Shown piece after piece: positions 7,640 through 17,400 of a stretch of 64,000 nt of DNA. Source of the DNA: an uncultured Clostridium sp. (GTDB lineage: Bacteria > Bacillota_I > Bacilli_A > RF39 > UBA660); the NCBI GenBank assembly GCA_902493795.1, contig CABUQZ010000001.1, positions 1-64,000 on the forward strand. Direction: 5' to 3'. Position 1 is the first letter of the stretch. Every line of letters begins with the position of its first letter. A program made the position numbers and the translations under genes. The notes under the pieces were generated by a model that saw only the letters and a list, made by a program, of their open reading frames with translations, was not told where the DNA came from and made no database searches.

Positions 7640-8179
7640 TTATTTAGTTCTTGTAACTGCAGAAAATAATTCACTTAACGTTGCAGGTACTTTTGTTTTA
7701 ATTAACTTTCCATCAACGCAACACGGAACCTGAGTAGGAATTAAATTTTCATTATCAATTGACCATATATAAATATGTTGTCCTGTAGCAATACCATCAA
7801 AGTATTTTACATTTTGAAATTGAGAAATTAAATATAATTTTTTAGAATTCTTTAAATCATCTTCTGACAAAGATCCATAGATAAAATCATCATATGCTGT
7901 CTTACAAGGATGAGAATGAATCATAATTACTGCGCCATTTCCCATTTTCGCAATATTCATCGCTGATTTAACAAGAACCCCTTCATTTATATCAATTGAT
8001 TCACTATCACGATATATAACTTCCTTATCAGTAAACCATTTAAGAGTATTGGGGTCAATTTGAATTTCTCCATTAACAACCCTTCCTCCAACAAGCATAA
8101 TTTGTTCTTTTTCATTATTCTCTGCAACTACATTAATGCTATTATATAATTTTTTATCAAAATGAACTGTATATTCCAT
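7640..8179 (-). CDS. JAB/MPN (JAMM) domain protein
   Basis: A 179-aa protein with a JAMM metalloprotease-like motif: MIHSHP (around residue 93) followed by GSLSEDD, giving the H-x-H and distal S/D ligands, with candidate upstream glutamates in the 50-66 region. Bacterial JAB proteins cleave isopeptide or other C-terminal bonds, or process small sulphur carriers; the substrate here is unknown. No ThiF/E1 or ubiquitin-like partner is adjacent. The AAGGTGA ribosome binding site and an extended -10 promoter (8217-8225) serve it. Its TAA stop is part of the IS target duplication. Ancestrally it sat directly upstream of the rpsL promoter. Confidence 0.75.
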   Translation of the reverse strand: MEYTVHFDKKLYNSINVVAENNEKEQIMLVGGRVVNGEIQIDPNTLKWFTDKEVIYRDSESIDINEGVLVKSAMNIAKMGNGAVIMIHSHPCKTAYDDFIYGSLSEDDLKNSKKLYLISQFQNVKYFDGIATGQHIYIWSIDNENLIPTQVPCCVDGKLIKTKVPATLSELFSAVTRTK

Positions 8180-8216
8180 ATTATCACCTTAGTCCTATAC
8201 CCTTATTATAAATACC

Positions 8217-8225
8217 ATTATATCA
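8217..8225 (-). promoter_or_regulatory. Extended -10 promoter of the JAB gene
   Basis: On the minus strand, TGA precedes TATAAT (8217-8222), an extended -10 element. The -35 region is only T-rich. It is divergent from the mscL promoter 20 bp away. Confidence 0.5.
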
Positions 8226-8244
8226 GATTATTTTAAAAAAAACA

Positions 8245-8273
8245 TTTAAATTAAAAAAGATTTTATGTATAAT
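8245..8273 (+). promoter_or_regulatory. mscL promoter
   Basis: TTTAAA (8245-8250), 17 bp, then a perfect TATAAT (8268-8273). The -35 is partial. The start codon of mscL lies 19 bp downstream, so the leader is short. Confidence 0.6.
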
Positions 8274-8291
8274 AACATTTGAGGTGATTTT

Positions 8292-8696
8292 ATGAAGAAG
8301 TTCTTTGGAGAATTCAAGGAATTTATATCAAGAGGAAATGTTGTTGACCTTGCTGTTGCAGTTATTATGGGTACTGCATTTAGTGCTATCGTATCTTCAT
8401 TAGTAGGAGATATAATTATGCCACTATTTGGTACAATTGTTGGTCAAAACTTTTCAAGTTTATCTTTTGAATTAAATGGTTCTTCAATAGCTTATGGAAA
8501 ATTCTTACAAGCTATACTTGATTTCTTGATCATTGCATTCTTTATTTTCTTATTTACAAAAGCAATTAACAAAATAAGAAAAACAAAAGAAAAAGAGAAA
8601 GAAAAAGAAGTTCCTAAAAAGAAAGACGAAGTTGTACTACTTGAAGAAATTAGAGACTTATTAAAAAAAGAAAAAGCAAACAAAAAAAACAATTAA
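8292..8696 (+). CDS. mscL: Large-conductance mechanosensitive channel
   Basis: Homopentameric channel that opens under membrane tension and releases solutes during hypo-osmotic shock. At 134 aa it is normal length. The N-terminal helix FFGEFKEFISRGNVVDLA and the pore-lining first membrane segment (about residues 18-45) match the family strongly. The second membrane segment spans about 70-95, followed by a lysine/glutamate-rich cytoplasmic helix ending KKNN. GAGGTGA forms the ribosome binding site. It is a single-gene unit read against all neighbours, with its own promoter, and its stop codon lies inside the stem of a bidirectional terminator. Confidence 0.95.
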   Translation: MKKFFGEFKEFISRGNVVDLAVAVIMGTAFSAIVSSLVGDIIMPLFGTIVGQNFSSLSFELNGSSIAYGKFLQAILDFLIIAFFIFLFTKAINKIRKTKEKEKEKEVPKKKDEVVLLEEIRDLLKKEKANKKNN

Positions 8697-8719
8697 CAAA
8701 TTATGTTAATTGTTTTTTT
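8682..8719. terminator. Shared bidirectional terminator between mscL and a small membrane gene
   Basis: AACAATTAAC (8688-8697) and GTTAATTGTT (8705-8714) form a 10-bp stem. It is flanked by T7 on the plus strand and by A8 (T8 on the minus strand). It serves the two convergent genes; the mscL stop codon is within the 5' arm. Confidence 0.85.
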
Positions 8720-8876
8720 ATCGCTTAACTGTGACATCTTTATTTCTAGAAGATGAAGGTAATCTATTATCATACTCATTTGCCATAGAAGCAACTAATA
8801 AAATTGCACAAAATAATAACAACAATATAAGAATAAATGATCCCATTCCCCAACCACAATTATTTAATCTTTTCAT
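8718..8876 (-). CDS. Small single-pass membrane protein
   Basis: A 52-aa protein with one hydrophobic segment (SFILILLLLFCAILLVAS, about residues 12-29) and a short polar tail rich in serine and lysine. I do not recognise it. The start is placed at the ATG at 8876 because GGTGG lies 6 nt upstream; an in-frame start further up would run into the intron boundary. It has a good promoter at 8895-8923 whose -35 box abuts the 3' end of the group II intron. It sits where an L7Ae-type ribosomal gene is often found between rpoC and rpsL in Bacillota. Confidence 0.55.
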   Translation of the reverse strand: MKRLNNCGWGMGSFILILLLLFCAILLVASMANEYDNRLPSSSRNKDVTVKR

Positions 8877-8894
8877 ATAACCACCATCGATTTT

Positions 8895-8923
8895 ATTATA
8901 GTTGATTTTTTTTGTCATTGCAA
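8895..8923 (-). promoter_or_regulatory. Promoter at the group II intron 3' junction
   Basis: On the minus strand, TTGCAA (8918-8923) is followed after 17 bp by TATAAT (8895-8900). The first base of the -35 box is the inferred last base of the intron. Before insertion the rpoC terminator T tract would have supplied the same T, so the promoter survives the insertion. Confidence 0.7.
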
Positions 8924-8973
8924 TCGAGTAGAGAAAACTTTTCAATAAAATATTAAATACTTTTCCCTCTCAC

Positions 8974-9005
8974 ACCACCGTACGTACCGTTCGGTATACG
9001 GCGGT
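8974..9005 (-). ncRNA. Group II intron domain V
   Basis: On the minus strand ACCGCCGTA pairs with TACGGTGGT (9 bp), with a two-base CG bulge on the 3' side. The upper stem TACC/GGTA carries the tetraloop GAAC. Size, bulge position and the CGC triad are those of the catalytic domain V of class C introns. It begins at the base after the reverse transcriptase stop. Confidence 0.8.
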
Positions 9006-10282
9006 TTAATTTGTAATAATATGTACTTTTAGATAATGGTCTAGTGAATTTACTAGACCTCTTTTATTTAGTCTTTCTTTGGATATTGCTCTTTCGAGTA
9101 CTACTGTATGTGCTATATGGTAATATCCTCTTCTTGAATTTACTGTAACATATGCATCTCTATGATTTATTCCTAGTTTTCTAAGACAAGTATATCTCTT
9201 TCTTATCTTCTTCCACTGTTTCCATATGATTACACGGAGTTTTCTTCTTATCATCCCGTCTATTTTTCCAAGTAAGGTTTTCATATCCGCACTTTTGAAG
9301 TAATTAACCCATCCATATATTATTTGTTTTAATTTAAGAAGCCTATCGCCTAAACTAATACTTCTACTTCTTGTAAGTATATCGCGTAATTTAGTCTTAA
9401 ATTTATTAACAGATTTAATATGTGGTTTTGGTCTCCATATGTTTTGTTTAATTTTCTTATAAAATCCAAAACCTAAATATTTAATTTCATTAGGTCTTGC
9501 TATTTTACTTTTCTCTACATTTACTTTTAGTCCTAACTTCCTAGTTATAAATGTAGTTATACTTTCCATTACCCTATTTGCTGCTTTTTCACTTCTAACC
9601 ATAATTAAACAATCGTCGGCATAACGGACAAAATTTAGTCCTCGGTTTTCAAGTTCCTTATCAAGTTCATTTAACATTATGTTGGAAAGTAATGGGCTTA
9701 GATTTCCTCCTTGAGGTGTACCTTTCTTTGTTTCTTGGATAACACCTTTTTCCATTACCCCACTTTGTAGAAATTTTCTAATTAATGATACTAAGTTTCC
9801 ATCTTTGATTGTTCTTCTTATAATACCTATGAGTTTATCTTGATTTACCTCATCGAAGAATGATTGTAAATCTATATCTACTATCCAATAATATCCATCA
9901 TTAAAACATTCCAATGCTTTTATTATTGCTTGTTCACATGAGCGGTTGGGTCTAAATCCATAAGAGTTATTTGAAAATTGTTCTTCATATATCGGTGTTA
10001 ATATTTGTACTATTGCTTGTTGTATTACCCTATCTATAACACTTGGTATCCCAAGTTTTCTCATTTTACCATTTTCTTTTGGTATATAAACTCTTCTTAC
10101 TGGTTGTGGTTTATATTTTCGGTTTCTTATTTTCCATAGTATTTCCTCTTTATGTTCTTTGATGTAAGAAAATAATTCATCAACTGTTACACCATCAACT
10201 CCACTTGCCCTTTATTTTTGTAAACTTGCTTATAGGCTTTGTTTAAATTTTCTTTGGAAAGTACCTTTTCTAAAAGTTCCAT
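9006..10282 (-). pseudogene. Group II intron reverse transcriptase/maturase, frameshifted
   Basis: Intron-encoded protein with the RT core: NSYGFRPNRS, DIDLQSFFD, GTPQGGNLSPLLSN and the catalytic FVRYADD, followed by the maturase (X) domain with the class C end WKQWKKIRKRY. There is no HNH endonuclease. The true start is the ATG at 10282, with AGGTGG upstream, giving MELLEKVLSKENLN. The frame breaks near 10208-10210: AAT AAA GGG CAA runs to an early stop, while one added base restores the family sequence (NKGASGVDG). The remaining open frame starts at about 10064. The intron is probably immobile unless a maturase acts in trans or the break is a sequencing error. Confidence 0.85.
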
Positions 10283-10795
10283 ATTTGTTTCCACCTTTCT
10301 AATTTCGCTCATAGATTAACCATCTTTTATAGGTTTTATTCCTTAAATACGTTAACTTATTACCTACTTATTTATTCTGACTTTAATCTATTTCAATTTC
10401 AGTAGCAAAAACTACAAATTATCCAGTCCTTCCTGAATCCTTAGTACTACGACCTCTGCTGACTTCTTACAATAAACCTCTTTCGACCGATTTTCTTAAT
10501 AGGGTTCTCCTTAACCGTTTGTAAGACCTCCCGCGGTAAGACATATATCTTTCCTCGATTAACTACTTACTTTACTATATAAAGTTACGTGTATCTTTTG
10601 GACTTTAGTTTGTTGTGCAACCTTATCCATTTATATAGCCTTATAATAAGTTTCTGTCCGTTAGTCCTCGATTTTGTTCCACACTTCCTTTAGCCCCAAC
10701 ACCACTGTTGATGCGTTGTGTTTCTCTAATACTTCGCAGATACTTACGCGTATAGTGGACTTTCACCACCTAGATATATGCCATGCACGGCACAC

Positions 10796-10820
10796 AAAAA
10801 GGAATAAGTTTCCTTATTCC
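10796..10820 (-). terminator. rpoC intrinsic terminator, the intron target
   Basis: GGAATAAG (10801-10808) pairs with CTTATTCC (10813-10820), loop TTTC. On the minus strand it is followed by T5 (10796-10800) and then immediately by the intron 5' end. The 3' arm overlaps the rpoC stop codon. Confidence 0.9.
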
Positions 10821-13800
10821 ATTAATTCTTCTTCAAGTTTATCAAGAGGTTCTTCATCAACAAGTTGAGATGCTAATTCATATTCAACATTTTTATACTC
10901 TTTAACACCAGTTCCTGCAGGGATTAATTTACCAATAATAACATTTTCTTTTAATCCGTGTAAGTTATCAACTTTTCCTCTAATAGCAGCATCAGTTAAA
11001 ATTCTTGTTGTTTCTTGGAATGAAGCTGCTGATAAGAATGAATCAGTATCAAGAGATGCTTTAGTAATACCTAGAAGTACAGCTTTTCCAGTAGCAGGTC
11101 TTTTTCCTGCAATAATAGCAGCAGTATTACCTTCAGTAAATTTATTGAAACTTACCATTCCACCTGGAACGAATCTTGTATCTCCAGCATCAATTATTCT
11201 CATCTTAGAAATCATTCTCTTAGCTATTAATTCAACGTGCTTATCAGAAATATCAACGGCTTGGCTACGATAAACATGTTGAACTTCTTTAAGAATATAT
11301 TCTTGAGTAGTAAGTGGGTCAGTTACAGCAAGTAATTCTTTAGGACTAATAGATCCTTCAGTTAATTTATCACCAGTGTTAACTTCATCACCAATTTCTA
11401 CTCTTAATTTTGATCCATAGTTAGTAATATGTTCTTTTGTTTCAAGATCATTTCTAATACTAATTTTATATTTACCATGATCTTCATCTATCTTAACAAC
11501 TTTACCACTAATTTCTGCTATAGTAGCTTTTCCTTTTGGTATACGAGCTTCAAATAACTCTTGAATACGTGGAAGACCTTGTGTAATATCTTCTCCACCA
11601 GCAACTCCACCAGTATGGAATGTTCTCATTGTTAACTGAGTACCAGGTTCTCCAATTGATTGAGCAGCCATAACTCCGACAGCTTCACCAACTTCAACTA
11701 AGTTACCAGTTGCTAAGTTTCTACCATAACATTTTTGACATACACCATTTTGTGAATTACATGTAAGTGTAGATCTAATTTCAACTTCAGTAATTCCTGC
11801 ATCAACAATTTTCTCTGCAAGAGATTCAGTAATAAATGTTAATTTATCACAAATTACTTCTTTTGTTTCTGGGTTAATTACTTTCTTATTTGTATAACGA
11901 CCAACAATTCTGTCGTATAATTTTTCGATTACTTCACCAGTTTTATCATTAATAAATGCTGATACAACTAATCCGTTTTCTGTTCCACAATCTTCTTCTC
12001 TTACGATAATATCATGAGAAACATCAACTAAACGTCTTGTTAAGTATCCAGAGTCAGCTGTCTTTAAGGCAGTATCGGCAGATCCTTTACGAGCACCATG
12101 TGTTGATAAGAAGAATTCAGCAACAGAAAGTCCTTCTCTAAAGTTAGAAGTAATAGGAATTTCTACTGGAGTTCCATCTGGCTTAGACATTATACCACGC
12201 ATTCCTGCTAACTGTACTAAGTGTGATGTAGATCCACGTGCTTTAGAGTGCATCATCATAAATATTGGGTTATCCATATCTGCGTCTGCTTTAGCTTGTA
12301 ATTCTTTTTGAACTTGAGCCTTAGCATCATCCCATGTAGCAATAACTTTATTAAATCTTTCTTCATTAGTAATTAAACCACGATTATATTGCTTATTAAT
12401 CTTTTCTACCATCTTATTAGCTTCAGCAATAACTTCTTCTTTAGTATCACTTGTTACAACATCGCTTATTGAAATAGTAATACCAGAAATTGTTGAATAC
12501 TTGAATCCTAAATCTTTTAATTTATCAAGCATGATAGAAGTTTCAGTTGTTTTGTATCTTTTAAATACTTGTGCAATTACTTTTTCTAGAACACCCTTAG
12601 GGAATGGTTTAACTAATGGCATTTCACTAATTATTTTAGGAATGTCTTGACCTTTCTCTATAAAGTACTTATTAGGTGTAATATTTTGAATATTATCATC
12701 TGTTGGTTCATTAATATATGGGAATGAATCTGGAAGAATTTCATTAAATTTAATTTTTCCAACAGTAGTAACTAAATACTTACCTTTTTGAGTTTCAGTA
12801 AATAATTTATATTTAAATGAATCAACTGGAATAGCAATTCTTGTATGAAGAGTAATTTCTCTTCTTTCATATGCCATTAAAGCTTCATTTGCATTTTTAA
12901 ATACTCTTCCTTCACCAGGTAATCCTGCTTTTTCCATAGTTATATAGTAGTTACCTAAAACCATGTCTTGTGAAGGTGTAACAATTGGAGATCCATCTTT
13001 TGGACTCAAAATGTTATTAGCACCAAGCATCAATAATCTTGCTTCTGCTTGAGCTTCTTCAGAAAGTGGAACGTGAACAGCCATCTGGTCACCATCGAAG
13101 TCAGCATTAAATGCAGGACATACAAGTGGATGTAGACGAATAGCTTTTCCACCAATTAATACAGGTTCAAATGCTTGAATTCCAAGTCTATGTAATGTAG
13201 GAGCACGGTTTAATAATACTGGATGTTCTTTAATAACATCTTCAACAACATCCCAAACTTTTGGATCTTTGTTATCTATTAAACGTTTAGCAGCCTTAAT
13301 ATTATGAGCAATATCTCTATGAACTAACTCATAAATTACATGTGGTTTGAATAATTCTAGTGCCATATCTTTTGGAATTCCACATTGGTACATCTTAAGT
13401 GAAGGTCCAACAACGATAACTGAACGACCAGAATAGTCAACACGTTTACCTAACAAGTTTTGACGGAATCTTCCTTGTTTTCCTTTTAACATACTAGAAA
13501 GTGATTTCAAAGGACGATTTCCAGCACCTGTTACACTTCTTCCACGTCTACCATTGTCAAACAATGCGTCAACTGCTTCTTGAAGCATACGTTTTTCATT
13601 TTGAATAATAATTACTGGAGCATTCAACTCTATTAACTTTTTCAAACGATTATTACGGTTAATAACACGTCTATATAAATCATTCAAATCAGATGTAGCA
13701 AATCTTCCACCATCAAGTTGAATCATAGGTCTTAAATCTGGTGGAATAACAGGAATACAATCAAATATCATCCATTCAGGACGATTTCCTGATTTATAGA

Positions 13801-14446
13801 AAGCATCAAGAACATCTAATCTCTTAACTAATCTAGTCCTTTTTTGTCCTTGAGCATTTTCAAGTTCCTTTTCAATTTGTTGAATCTCTTTTTCAAGATC
13901 AATCTTTTTAAGTAATTCTTTGATAGCTTCAGCACCCATTCCTACTTTGAATCCATCACCATATTTTTCATAATATTGACGATATTCTTTTTCAGATAGT
14001 GTTTGCTTATCTTCTAAAGGAGCAATACCTTTATCAATTACTACATAACTAACAAAGTATAATACTTCTTCAAGATCTCTTGGTGACATATCAAGAACAA
14101 GTCCCATACGAGAAGGAACTCCCTTGAAGTACCAAATATGAGAAACAGGAGTAGCAAGCTCTATGTGACCCATACGTTCACGTCTTACTTTACTGCGAGT
14201 AACTTCTACCCCACATCTATCACATACTATATTTTTATATCTAACTCTTTTGTACTTTCCACAAGCACATTCAAAGTCTTTTGTTGGCCCAAATATTTTT
14301 TCACAGAACAAACCATCACGTTCAGGTCTTAATGTTCTATAGTTAATAGTTTCAGGTTTTTTAACCTCACCATATGACCAACTACGAATTTTTTCAGGAG
14401 AAGCAATACCTATTTTTAATGCTTCAAATTTATTTACTTCTATCAT
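10814..14446 (-). CDS. rpoC: RNA polymerase beta' subunit
   Basis: Catalytic subunit of RNA polymerase. At 1,210 aa it is full length for Bacillota. Visible landmarks are the N-terminal zinc site (CACGKYKRVRYK, then CDRCG), the active-site loop NADFDGDQM that holds the catalytic magnesium, the bridge/trigger region (MRGIMSKPDG, then GARKGSADTALKTADSGYLTRR), and the second zinc site (CGTENG to CQKCYG). The start codon overlaps the rpoB stop by one base (TAATG), so the two are translationally coupled. The stop lies in the terminator stem that a group II intron has targeted. No intein or split is present. Confidence 0.98.
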   Translation of the reverse strand: MIEVNKFEALKIGIASPEKIRSWSYGEVKKPETINYRTLRPERDGLFCEKIFGPTKDFECACGKYKRVRYKNIVCDRCGVEVTRSKVRRERMGHIELATPVSHIWYFKGVPSRMGLVLDMSPRDLEEVLYFVSYVVIDKGIAPLEDKQTLSEKEYRQYYEKYGDGFKVGMGAEAIKELLKKIDLEKEIQQIEKELENAQGQKRTRLVKRLDVLDAFYKSGNRPEWMIFDCIPVIPPDLRPMIQLDGGRFATSDLNDLYRRVINRNNRLKKLIELNAPVIIIQNEKRMLQEAVDALFDNGRRGRSVTGAGNRPLKSLSSMLKGKQGRFRQNLLGKRVDYSGRSVIVVGPSLKMYQCGIPKDMALELFKPHVIYELVHRDIAHNIKAAKRLIDNKDPKVWDVVEDVIKEHPVLLNRAPTLHRLGIQAFEPVLIGGKAIRLHPLVCPAFNADFDGDQMAVHVPLSEEAQAEARLLMLGANNILSPKDGSPIVTPSQDMVLGNYYITMEKAGLPGEGRVFKNANEALMAYERREITLHTRIAIPVDSFKYKLFTETQKGKYLVTTVGKIKFNEILPDSFPYINEPTDDNIQNITPNKYFIEKGQDIPKIISEMPLVKPFPKGVLEKVIAQVFKRYKTTETSIMLDKLKDLGFKYSTISGITISISDVVTSDTKEEVIAEANKMVEKINKQYNRGLITNEERFNKVIATWDDAKAQVQKELQAKADADMDNPIFMMMHSKARGSTSHLVQLAGMRGIMSKPDGTPVEIPITSNFREGLSVAEFFLSTHGARKGSADTALKTADSGYLTRRLVDVSHDIIVREEDCGTENGLVVSAFINDKTGEVIEKLYDRIVGRYTNKKVINPETKEVICDKLTFITESLAEKIVDAGITEVEIRSTLTCNSQNGVCQKCYGRNLATGNLVEVGEAVGVMAAQSIGEPGTQLTMRTFHTGGVAGGEDITQGLPRIQELFEARIPKGKATIAEISGKVVKIDEDHGKYKISIRNDLETKEHITNYGSKLRVEIGDEVNTGDKLTEGSISPKELLAVTDPLTTQEYILKEVQHVYRSQAVDISDKHVELIAKRMISKMRIIDAGDTRFVPGGMVSFNKFTEGNTAAIIAGKRPATGKAVLLGITKASLDTDSFLSAASFQETTRILTDAAIRGKVDNLHGLKENVIIGKLIPAGTGVKEYKNVEYELASQLVDEEPLDKLEEELME

Positions 14447-17400
14447 TATTCATCTTCCCCTTCCATAAATTCACTTTCATAAGCTTCATTGAACTCTTTA
14501 TCTATTTCTTCATCAGTTAACTCATCTTCATCTTCATCATCTGACTCAGGAACATAACTATCATCTGGATCTTTAGGAGGTGGTAGAACTAAATCATCAT
14601 TTGTTGTAGGTGCAAGTTGTTCAAGTTCTTCTCTATCTTCTTCCTCTTCCATCTGTTTAAGTTCAACAGTTTCATTCTTATCGTTAACAATACTAATATC
14701 AAGTCCTAAAGCTTGGAACTCTTTCATAAGAACTCTAAAGCTTTCCGGAACACCAGCTTGATTTACTTCTTGTCCTTTAATCAAAGCTTCATATACTTTA
14801 ACACGTCCTACGATGTCATCTGATTTGTAAGTAATAACTTCTTGTAATGTATGAGCAGCTCCATAAGCTTCAAGAGCCCAAACTTCCATTTCTCCAAATC
14901 TTTGTCCACCAAACTGTGCTTTACCTCCAAGTGGTTGTTGTGTAACCATTGAGTAAGGTCCAGTTGAACGAGCATGTAATTTATCGTCTACCATGTGGTG
15001 TAGTTTAATCATATACATTACACCAACAGTAATTCTATTATCAAATGGTTCTCCAGTTCTACCATCATACAATGTATATTTTCCATCTGGAGCCATTCCT
15101 GCTTCTTTCATCATTTCTTCGATGTCACTAGTCTTAGCACCATCAAATACTGGTGTAGCTACATGAACTCCTAGTTCTTTAGCAGCCATTCCTAAGTGCA
15201 TCTCTAATACTTGTCCGATATTCATACGAGATGGAACACCTTGTGGGTTAAGCATAATATCAACAGTTCTACCATCTGGTAAATAAGGCATATCTTCTTC
15301 TGGAAGAACAAGTGAAATAACACCTTTATTTCCATGACGTCCTGACATTTTATCTCCAACTTGAATTTTTCTCTTTTGTGCAATATATACACGAATTACT
15401 TTAGAAACTCCAGCTGGAAGTTCATCGTTATCTTTTCTTGAGAATACTTTAACATCATGAACGATACCATCTCCACCATGTGGAACACGAAGTGATGTAT
15501 CACGAACTTCACGAGTTTTTTCTCCAAAGATTGCATGTAATAATTTTTCTTCTGAAGTAAGTTCAGCCATTCCTTTTGGTGTTACTTTACCAACAAGAAT
15601 ATCTCCTTCTTTAACCTCTGTACCAACGATAACAATACCATTTTCATCAAGGTTCTTTCTTGATTCTTCTGAAACATTAGGAATATCACGAGTAATCTCT
15701 TCAGGTCCTAATTTAGTTTCACGGCATTGCATCTCAAAGTCTTCAAGGTGAATACCTGTATATACGTCATTCTTAACTAATCTTTCATTTAAGATAACAG
15801 CATCCTCATAGTTATATCCATTAAATGTCATGAATGCAACTACAACGTTCTTACCAAGAGCAAGTTCTCCTTGATCTGTAGAAGGTCCATCAGCAAGAAC
15901 TGATCCACGTTTAACTGTATCTCCAACTTTAACTATAGGTCTTTGATGTTGACAAGTTCCAGCATTAGATAATTCAAAGTTAGATAAGTAATATTCATCT
16001 TTTCCTGTCTTATTCTTAACAACTATTTTTCTTCCGTCTACATAATCAACAATACCATCAGCTTTTGATAACACTTCAACTCCAGAGTCTCTTGCTGCAA
16101 CATATTCAACACCTGTTCCAACAATTGGAGCTTCTGCTTTTAATAATGGTACTGATTGACGTTGCATGTTTGCTCCCATCAAAGCACGAGTAGCATCGTC
16201 ATGTTCCAAGAATGGAATACAACTTGTTGTAATAGCAACTACTTGTTGAGGAGATACGTCAACATAATCAACTTGTTCTGGTTTAACAAGTAAGTTTTCA
16301 CCACGGAATCTTGCAGGAACGATTTCATCAGTAATCATATTATCATCATCAACATTAACAGTTGCAATTGATATCATTAAATCAGCTTCTTGATCAGCAG
16401 TTAAATAATCAACTTGATCAGTTAAATGCTTATCAACAACTTTTCTATATGGAGTCATTATGAATCCATAATCATCTATTTTTGCATAACTTGCAAGTGA
16501 AGTAATAAGTCCGATATTTTGTCCTTCTGGTGACTCAATTGGACAAATTCTACCATAGTGTGAAGCATTAACGTCACGAACTTCCATACCAGCTCTATCA
16601 CGTGATAATCCTCCAGGTCCTAAAGCAGACAAACGTCTTTTATTAGTTAATTCTGCAATTGGGTTTGTTTGGTCCATAAATTGTGATAATTGGCTTGAAC
16701 CAAAGAACTCTTTCATTGCAGCAGTTATAGGTCTAATATTAATTAATGTCTTTGGAGTAACTTCCTCCATCTCTTGAGTAGTCATTCTTTCACGAATAAC
16801 TCTTTCCATACGAGAAACACCTATTCTAAATTGATTTTGTAATAATTCACCAACTTGTCTTACACGACGGTTTCCCAAATGGTCAATTTCATCAAAATTA
16901 CCAAATCCATGTAATAAATTTAAATAATAAGATACAGATGCATAAACATCAGAAATAGTTAATCTTTTAACATCGATTGATTGATCATTTCCTATTAAAG
17001 TAAAGATTTCTTTCTTGTTATTAGGATTATATATCTTGATTGTTTGAATTTTCTTATAAGTATCTAAATCTTCATTAATTTTTGCATCGGTTAAATTATA
17101 TCCATTAGCAAAAACTTCTTTCAACTTATTAAATACATCTTTATCAATAACTGTTCCTTTTTCGAAAAGAACTTCTCCATCAACAGTAATATCTTCTGCT
17201 AAAGTTTGATTTAAAACTCTATCTAAAACATTTAATTTACGATTGAACTTATAACGTCCAACTTTTGCTAAATCATATCTAAATTCATCAAAGAATCTTG
17301 TTATAATTTGGTTTTTAGAAGAATCAAGTGTAGATGGTTCTCCTGGTCTTAATTTCTCATATATTTCAATAAGAGCTTCGTCAGTATTTCTTGTTGAATC

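Larger units (their letters stand above)
6052..7646. mobile_element. Complete IS4-family insertion sequence with 7-bp target duplication
   Basis: The element itself runs from 6059 to 7639 (1,581 bp). Its ends are the inverted repeats TTTGAGTTTAGGT (6059-6071) and ACCTAAACTCAAA (7627-7639). It is flanked by a perfect direct repeat TTATTTA (6052-6058 and 7640-7646), the target site duplication. A 7-bp duplication fits the ISPepr1-like part of the IS4 family. It holds one transposase reading frame, interrupted by a shift at an A7 run. The right duplication overlaps the stop codon of the JAB-domain gene, so the insertion kept that gene intact. Intact ends and duplication suggest a recent insertion. 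Confidence 0.9.
8923..10795 (-). mobile_element. Class C group II intron behind the rpoC terminator
   Basis: The minus-strand 5' end is GTGTG (10791-10795), the bacterial GUGYG consensus. It directly follows the rpoC terminator hairpin and its T5. About 510 nt of non-coding domain I-III sequence precedes the encoded reverse transcriptase. A canonical domain V (8974-9005) and a domain VI ending CTCTACTCGAT (about 8923-8933) close the element. Insertion immediately 3' of an intrinsic terminator is the known habit of class C (IIC) introns, and the encoded protein lacks an endonuclease domain, as in that class. The exact 3' end could shift by one base because of the TT at the junction. Confidence 0.85.
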
